Assembly (NCBI GenBank): GCA_040752295.1
Contig: JBFMFE010000223.1
Location: 1 to 27,427, forward strand
Direction: 5' to 3'
DNA from: JBFMFE01 sp040752295
Lineage (GTDB): Bacteria > UBP15 > UBA6099 > JBFMBQ01
Length of the DNA: 27,427 nt
In this document: positions 23,170 to 27,427 of the stretch, in pieces
How positions within the stretch are numbered: the stretch's first letter is position 1
How the letters are laid out: every line of letters begins with the position of its first letter
Notes under the pieces: generated by a model
Seen by the model: only the letters and a program-made list of their open reading frames with translations
What the model was told of the DNA's origin: nothing
Database searches by the model: none
Program-made: the position numbers and the translations under genes

Positions 23170-24776
23170 CGCAGGACCACGCCTTCCCCGCCTGTGGCGC
23201 CGTAATCGAGTCCTTTAAAAGCAGGCGTTTCGGAAGCGAGTTTTTCGAAGACGGACGCGGCGTCCGTTTTTTCGACGCCGCCTCCGGTTTTTCTTATCAG
23301 CGCGGCGATGACGTCGAGGGCGTTCTTAGCCGCGCCCGGCGGGTTCACCGCCTTGTGTATCCTTTGCACGCGCCGCTGGAAGTTCGTAAACGTGCCGTCC
23401 TTCTCGGTGAACGCGGCTATGGGAAGGACGACGTGGGCGGCGGCGGCGGTTTCGTCGTTCATTTCGCCCAGGTACACGATGAACGGCGTCCTCGCGAGCG
23501 CGGCGGACGCGCCCGCTTTTTTCAGAGCGACGTTCTGGTTGAGAATTATCAGGGCTTTCACCGTTCCCCGCGCGGCGGCGTCCAGCATGGCGTCGAGGTC
23601 AAGCCCGCCTTCGGAAGGAGTCATTCCGGCGTCCATCGCCCCGCGCGTGTTCGGGTTCCTGTCGAGCCTCCGGAGAAGATGATCCTCCATCCTGTCGAAA
23701 GTCCTGTGCCCTTCGTCCGCCCTGAAGTCCAGGTTGGGTGTTCCAATCGCCTCACTCGCGAACTTTTTAAACAGGTAATTTTCCTCGTTCGTGGCGGCGG
23801 GGGACGCCACCGCGCCGACCGCCGCGGCGCCGTGCAGGCGCACCGTCTCCATGAGACGCCCGGCGACCATCTCGAGCGCCTCGTCCCAGGGCATGGGTAT
23901 GAACCTGTGATCGATCCTGCGTGAGGGGTCAACGAGGCGGCTGCCGGACTGGAGACGCTCCCAGCTCATTCGTCCCTCGTCGCACAGCCAGCTCCGGTTG
24001 ACGTACGGGTTGCGGCGCGGAACGAAACGATAGATAACGCCGTTGCTGTGATCGATGTAAATGTTGCATCCCGTGCTGCACGACGCGCACACTGAAGGGG
24101 TGCGGTCGAGAAACCACACGCGGCGCTTGAAGCGAAACTTTTTGCTCGTCAGCGCCCCGACCGGGCAGACGTCGGCGAGGTTTCCCTGGTACGGGTCCAC
24201 GATCGGCTCGTCTCTGAAGGTGCCGATCTCACATCTCACGCTGCGGTTGTACACTCCGAGCGCTTCGCTCCGTGAAACTTCCCGGCAGAACCTCACGCAG
24301 CGGGTGCACAGCACGCAGCGCTCGCGGTCGAGAATTATCATGTCGCCGAGGCTCAACGCCTTGCGGCGCTTCACCTTGTCCTCGAGGCGGAACCGGCTGT
24401 CGTAAAGCCCGTAAAGCTGGTAGTAATTCTGGAGGTAACATTCGCCCGCCTGGTCGCAGATCGGACAGTCTATGGGGTGATTGAGGAGGAGGAACTCGAG
24501 CACGCTTCTGCGGACCTGCCTCACCTTTTCGGTGTCTGTGTGCACGACCATTCCGTCCGCGGCGACGTTGCAGCAGGAGGGCACAAGCTTGGGCGCTTTC
24601 TCCACCTCGACCGAGCACATGCGACAGGTGCCTTCCCACGGGAGGTCCTTATGATAGCAGAAGTGGGGGATGAATATGCCGGCGCTGGACGCCGCCTCCA
24701 GTATGGACGTGCCTTTCGGCACGGTGACCTGTTTCCCGTCAATGATCAGCGTTACGGTGTTGTTTCCGTCGCCCAT
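23166..24776 (-). CDS. nuoG: NADH-quinone oxidoreductase subunit G, short form
   Basis: A 536-residue iron-sulfur subunit of complex I. The ATG at 24776 fits the conserved start TVTLIIDGKQV; a longer frame adds 52 Arg-rich residues and is rejected. In order: a 2Fe-2S ferredoxin domain (HFCYHKDLPWEGTCRMCSVE), the His-Cys 4Fe-4S motif (HPIDCPICDQAGEC), a 4Fe-4S pair (CVLCTRCVRFC; DVCPVGALT), and a molybdopterin-oxidoreductase-like N-domain with CASCSTGC and a fourth Cys in WLCDEGR exactly 27 residues on. That last set matches the N7 motif CxxCx3Cx27C kept in only some bacteria. The remaining molybdopterin-like region is much shorter than in E. coli or Thermus (about 780-900 residues). No break in frame is seen, and the stop overlaps nuoI, so the short form is probably native. 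Confidence 0.92.
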   Translation of the reverse strand: MGDGNNTVTLIIDGKQVTVPKGTSILEAASSAGIFIPHFCYHKDLPWEGTCRMCSVEVEKAPKLVPSCCNVAADGMVVHTDTEKVRQVRRSVLEFLLLNHPIDCPICDQAGECYLQNYYQLYGLYDSRFRLEDKVKRRKALSLGDMIILDRERCVLCTRCVRFCREVSRSEALGVYNRSVRCEIGTFRDEPIVDPYQGNLADVCPVGALTSKKFRFKRRVWFLDRTPSVCASCSTGCNIYIDHSNGVIYRFVPRRNPYVNRSWLCDEGRMSWERLQSGSRLVDPSRRIDHRFIPMPWDEALEMVAGRLMETVRLHGAAAVGAVASPAATNEENYLFKKFASEAIGTPNLDFRADEGHRTFDRMEDHLLRRLDRNPNTRGAMDAGMTPSEGGLDLDAMLDAAARGTVKALIILNQNVALKKAGASAALARTPFIVYLGEMNDETAAAAHVVLPIAAFTEKDGTFTNFQRRVQRIHKAVNPPGAAKNALDVIAALIRKTGGGVEKTDAASVFEKLASETPAFKGLDYGATGGEGVVLR

Positions 24777-24820
24777 GTCCCGCCTGTCTTTCCAGCGCCG
24801 CTCCGTGTCGGAGCGTCCCC

Positions 24821-27091
24821 CTATCTCTCCAGTTCTCCTGCTATGATGTTCAGGCTTCCGAGCGCGGAGATGATGTCCGCGACCATGTGCCCTTCGAGTA
24901 TGGAGTCTATCGCCTGGTATATTGCGAAGCACGGTGGACGCACCTTGACGCGGAAGGGGTTCCTGGAGCCGTCGCTGACGATGTAGAAGCCGAGTTCGCC
25001 GTTGGCGCCCTCCGTGTAGGAATAGACCTCGCCGCGGGGCGGGAGAATCCCGTGCATGATGATCTTGAAATGGTTCATCAGCGCCTCGATGCTGGTGTAC
25101 ACGTCCCTTTTTGGGGGGAGCGAGACGCGCTTGTCGTCCACCATGACGGGTCCGCCGGGCAGGTTGTCGAGAGCCTGCCGGATGATGCGCATGCTCTGGC
25201 GCATTTCCTCCATTCGTACAAGGTACCGGGAATAGACGTCGCCGCCGGAATGGGTGGGGACGTCGAACTCGAACTTGTCATAATCGTAGTACGGGTGCGC
25301 CTTGCGCACGTCGTAGCCCACGCCGCATGCCCTGAGGCACGGCCCGGTCCATCCCCATGCGACGGCGTCCCGTGCGCTGACGGGCGTTATACCCTTAGCC
25401 CTGCCGATGAAAATCCTGTTCTTCGTGATCAGTTTGTCCACGTCGGCGATGTACCGGGGAATCGTTTTCAGGAGGCGTTCCACGCGTTCGCGGAAGTCGC
25501 CGGGCACATCGAACGCAAGCCCGCCGATCCTCGCGCAGCTGTAAGTCAGCCTTGCGCCGCAGCACGATTCCATAAGGGAGTAAATCTCCTCCCTCGGTCG
25601 GAATAAGTACCAGAAATTCGTGAGCGCGCCGAGGTCAACGAGATTTGTGCCGACGCACACCATGTGATCCATTATCCTGTTGAATTCCGAAAGGATGACC
25701 CTTATGTACTGGGCGCGCTTCGGTATTTCGATGCCCAGGAGCTTTTCCACCGCCATGCACCAGCCCACGTTGTTCATGAACGGCGAACAGTAGTTGAGCC
25801 TGTCGGTGAAGGGAATCACCTGCTGGTACGTGTGCGTTTCGGACATCTTTTCGAAGCATCGGTGGAGGTAGCCGATCTCGGCGCGGCACCGGCGGATAGT
25901 TTCGCCTTCGAGGATGACCTGGAGCCTGAGTACTCCGTGCGTCGCGGGGTGGGAGGGACCGAAGTTCATGATCATTCCCTCGCCGAGGGGATCGTCCTTC
26001 CCGCGCGTCGCCTCTTCTATTTCCCCCGGCGAGTAGAGAAGCTCGAGGGGGCTGTCGAGCGCGAACCTGCGCCCGGGGTCGTGATCCTTTCTCAACGCGT
26101 GGGCGTCGAACCTCCTGTGCGTGAGGATTTTAGTGAGGTTCGGATGCCCGTTGAACTTGATGCCGAAGAGGTCGAACGCTTCCCGCTCGAACCAGTTCGC
26201 CCCCTTCCACACGGGCGTGACGGAATCCATGACGGGGTCGCTTTCATCGAGCGGCGCCTTGAGGCGAATCCTGTGCCTGCGGTCGAGCGAATAAAGGTGA
26301 TAGACGGCTTCAAACCTCGGCGTCCTGCCGAGATAGTCCACCCCGCACATGTCCGCCAGCATGTTGAACCCGAGGTCCGGGTCGTCCCGCAGGAATGAGC
26401 ATATTTCAACGATTTTCTCTCTTTTGACGGTGACGGCAAGGTCGCCGCGGAAGTCGTCAACGCTCAGTATCTCCGAGCCGAACCGCTCTCTGAGTTTCAC
26501 CGCCGCCGTCCTGTCGTTCCCATTGCCGTCCGGATTGACGTCCAGAACCGGCGAACGCCATCTTTCGAGCGGCTTGTGCCGAAACACGGGAGGTCTGACC
26601 GTGAGCAGCCCCCTCACCGGGTTGGATGGACGCCTTCCCGTCTGCGCCATCTCCTGGATTTTCATCACCCCGTCAAGGAGAGACTCGGGAGACGGAGGAC
26701 AGCCGGGAAGGAACACGTCAACGGGAATGATCTCGTCAATCCCCTGCACCACGTGGTAAGCCCTGTAAAAACCTCCCGAACTGGCACACGCACCCATCGA
26801 GATGACCCACTTGGGGTCCGACATCTGGTCGTAAATCTTCTTCAGCACCGGCGCCTGCTTGTCGGAGATCGTCCCCGCGACGATGAGCAGGTCGGACTGC
26901 CGCGGGGAAAACCTCACCGCCTCGGCGCCGAACCTTGAGACGTCGTAGTGGGACGCGACGAGAGCCATGTACTCAATCGCGCAGCACGCCGTGCCGAAGG
27001 GCAGCGGCCAGAGGGAATACTTGCGGCACCACCCGACGAATTTATCGAGCTGCGTCGTGAAAAAATTCCCGGGGGATTCCTCGACCTTCAT
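24821..27091 (-). CDS. nuoBCD: Fused NADH-quinone oxidoreductase subunits B, C and D
   Basis: A 756-residue fusion of three complex I subunits. NuoB (about 1-160) binds cluster N2 through C36/C37 (GTACCAIEY), C102 (GACASSGG) and C131 (PGCPPSPESLLDG). A linker of about 30 residues leads to NuoC (about 190-350), with the 30-kDa signature around WFEREAFDLFGIKFNGHP. NuoD (about 370-756) opens with NFGPSHPATHGVLRL and ends with SALGSLNIIAGELER, both near the quinone site. The ATG at 27091 has AAGGAT upstream; the longer frame from 27199 adds 36 Arg-rich residues and is rejected. NuoCD fusions are common, whereas three-way fusions are rarer. A near-consensus promoter lies about 165 nt upstream, and nuoG follows after 44 nt. 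Fusion should fix stoichiometry around the quinone-reduction module. Confidence 0.95.
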   Translation of the reverse strand: MKVEESPGNFFTTQLDKFVGWCRKYSLWPLPFGTACCAIEYMALVASHYDVSRFGAEAVRFSPRQSDLLIVAGTISDKQAPVLKKIYDQMSDPKWVISMGACASSGGFYRAYHVVQGIDEIIPVDVFLPGCPPSPESLLDGVMKIQEMAQTGRRPSNPVRGLLTVRPPVFRHKPLERWRSPVLDVNPDGNGNDRTAAVKLRERFGSEILSVDDFRGDLAVTVKREKIVEICSFLRDDPDLGFNMLADMCGVDYLGRTPRFEAVYHLYSLDRRHRIRLKAPLDESDPVMDSVTPVWKGANWFEREAFDLFGIKFNGHPNLTKILTHRRFDAHALRKDHDPGRRFALDSPLELLYSPGEIEEATRGKDDPLGEGMIMNFGPSHPATHGVLRLQVILEGETIRRCRAEIGYLHRCFEKMSETHTYQQVIPFTDRLNYCSPFMNNVGWCMAVEKLLGIEIPKRAQYIRVILSEFNRIMDHMVCVGTNLVDLGALTNFWYLFRPREEIYSLMESCCGARLTYSCARIGGLAFDVPGDFRERVERLLKTIPRYIADVDKLITKNRIFIGRAKGITPVSARDAVAWGWTGPCLRACGVGYDVRKAHPYYDYDKFEFDVPTHSGGDVYSRYLVRMEEMRQSMRIIRQALDNLPGGPVMVDDKRVSLPPKRDVYTSIEALMNHFKIIMHGILPPRGEVYSYTEGANGELGFYIVSDGSRNPFRVKVRPPCFAIYQAIDSILEGHMVADIISALGSLNIIAGELER

Positions 27092-27427
27092 GTTATCCTT
27101 ACCCGCAGACCCGCGCGAGAAAAACCCCTCCACCCGCCGCTGCCCCGTTCGGCACACCCGCTCCCCGCGAGGCGACCGCCGCCGCGCTTCCATCCTCATC
27201 GAAAACGCCCCCCGCGCGCCCCTGCCCGCCCCGGCGAGGCGTACGGCGTGAGCATTTTATTAAACCCGGTGGAGCTTGTCAACGAAAAAACGCCGGCGGC
27301 CAGCGGTGCGGAATGAATGGGGGGGTGGTGGGTGGCGCGGGGGCGAAGGTGGGGTGAGAACCTGGTAATGAGGTGGAGAGGGCAGGCAGGAACGGGGCGC
27401 TGTGAGCGCCTGGTTGTGGTATGATTG
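27092..27427. other. Non-coding leader and upstream region of the nuo operon
   Basis: These 336 bases hold no gene that I can support. The part next to nuoBCD (27092 to about 27247) would be a leader of about 155 nt and is very C-rich on the + strand. The promoter at 27254-27282 comes next. From about 27300 to the edge the + strand is strongly G-rich with few C, and contains a G-quadruplex motif (27319-27354) and a small hairpin (GGCGCT/AGCGCC, 27396-27410). The sequence ends without a recognisable neighbouring gene. Confidence 0.6.
27254..27282 (-). promoter_or_regulatory. Near-consensus sigma-70 promoter of the nuo operon
   Basis: On the minus strand a perfect TTGACA (27277-27282) is followed, after exactly 17 nt, by TAAAAT (27254-27259), which matches TATAAT at five of six positions. 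It is the strongest promoter-like sequence that I noticed in the window and stands out in GC-rich DNA. Transcription would begin near 27247, giving a leader of about 155 nt before nuoBCD. Confidence 0.75.

Noticed and set aside
23166..23300. Frameshift truncating NuoG
   Set aside because: The stop overlaps the nuoI start by 4 nt, as in a native coupled pair, and no molybdopterin-domain remnant appears in another frame nearby.
27092..27199. N-terminal extension of nuoBCD by 36 residues
   Set aside because: The extension is Arg-rich, not NuoB-like, and a good ribosome binding site precedes the ATG at 27091.
1..27427. CRISPR arrays, tRNA or rRNA genes and insertion sequences
   Set aside because: No regularly spaced repeats, cloverleaf-like sequences, ribosomal RNA stretches or transposase-like frames were seen on reading the window.

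Overview
The window is about 27.4 kb of GC-rich, densely coding bacterial chromosome. The gene content points to a diderm (Gram-negative-type) bacterium: an O-antigen-ligase-like polymerase, CMP-sugar synthesis, a lytic transglycosylase and proton-pumping complex I subunits. The fused nuoBCD, a pseudophosphatase/NHL fusion and several proteins with unusual architecture suggest a deep-branching, probably uncultivated lineage. I cannot assign the phylum from sequence alone. I saw no rRNA, tRNA, CRISPR array or insertion sequence.

Left block (about 110-11572, all + strand). This is an envelope and signalling cluster. In order it holds a tiny PEGA-like protein, a degenerate PP2C-like domain joined through one membrane helix to an NHL propeller, a secreted lytic transglycosylase, a two-helix HAMP-GAF-HD-GYP cyclic-di-GMP phosphodiesterase, a small charged protein, acylphosphatase, a protein with a BldC/MerR-like DNA-binding C-terminus, a STAS anti-anti-sigma-like protein, and a 1039-residue O-antigen-ligase/TPR protein. 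The last is translationally coupled to purN, and an RbgA-type circularly permuted GTPase follows. The pseudo-PP2C and the STAS protein sit in the same gene run, which hints at partner-switching signalling linked to cell-wall or surface-polysaccharide work.

Middle block. A separate + strand gene with its own promoter (11705-14263) encodes two PRC-barrel-like domains, a very long coiled coil and a small conserved-looking C-terminal domain. A minus-strand group then runs from sppA (17192) through moaB and a LOG-family gene to queD (14425). An intrinsic terminator lies between sppA and moaB, and an AT-rich, hairpin-filled spacer lies between moaB and LOG. sppA and a + strand nitroreductase gene diverge from a shared region with recognisable promoters on both strands.

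Glycan block (18149-22480, +). Five tightly packed genes encode two zinc-ribbon methyltransferases, a CMP-sialate-synthetase-like cytidylyltransferase, an ATP-grasp ligase and a HAD phosphatase. They look like a surface-sugar activation and decoration cassette.

Right block (minus, 27091 to 22573). A NuoB-NuoC-NuoD fusion, a shortened NuoG that still carries an N7-type cluster motif, and NuoI form a three-gene operon behind a near-consensus sigma-70 promoter with a leader of about 155 nt. The other complex I genes are absent on both sides, so the complex must be encoded at split loci. The last 100 or so bases are strikingly G-rich and carry a G-quadruplex motif.
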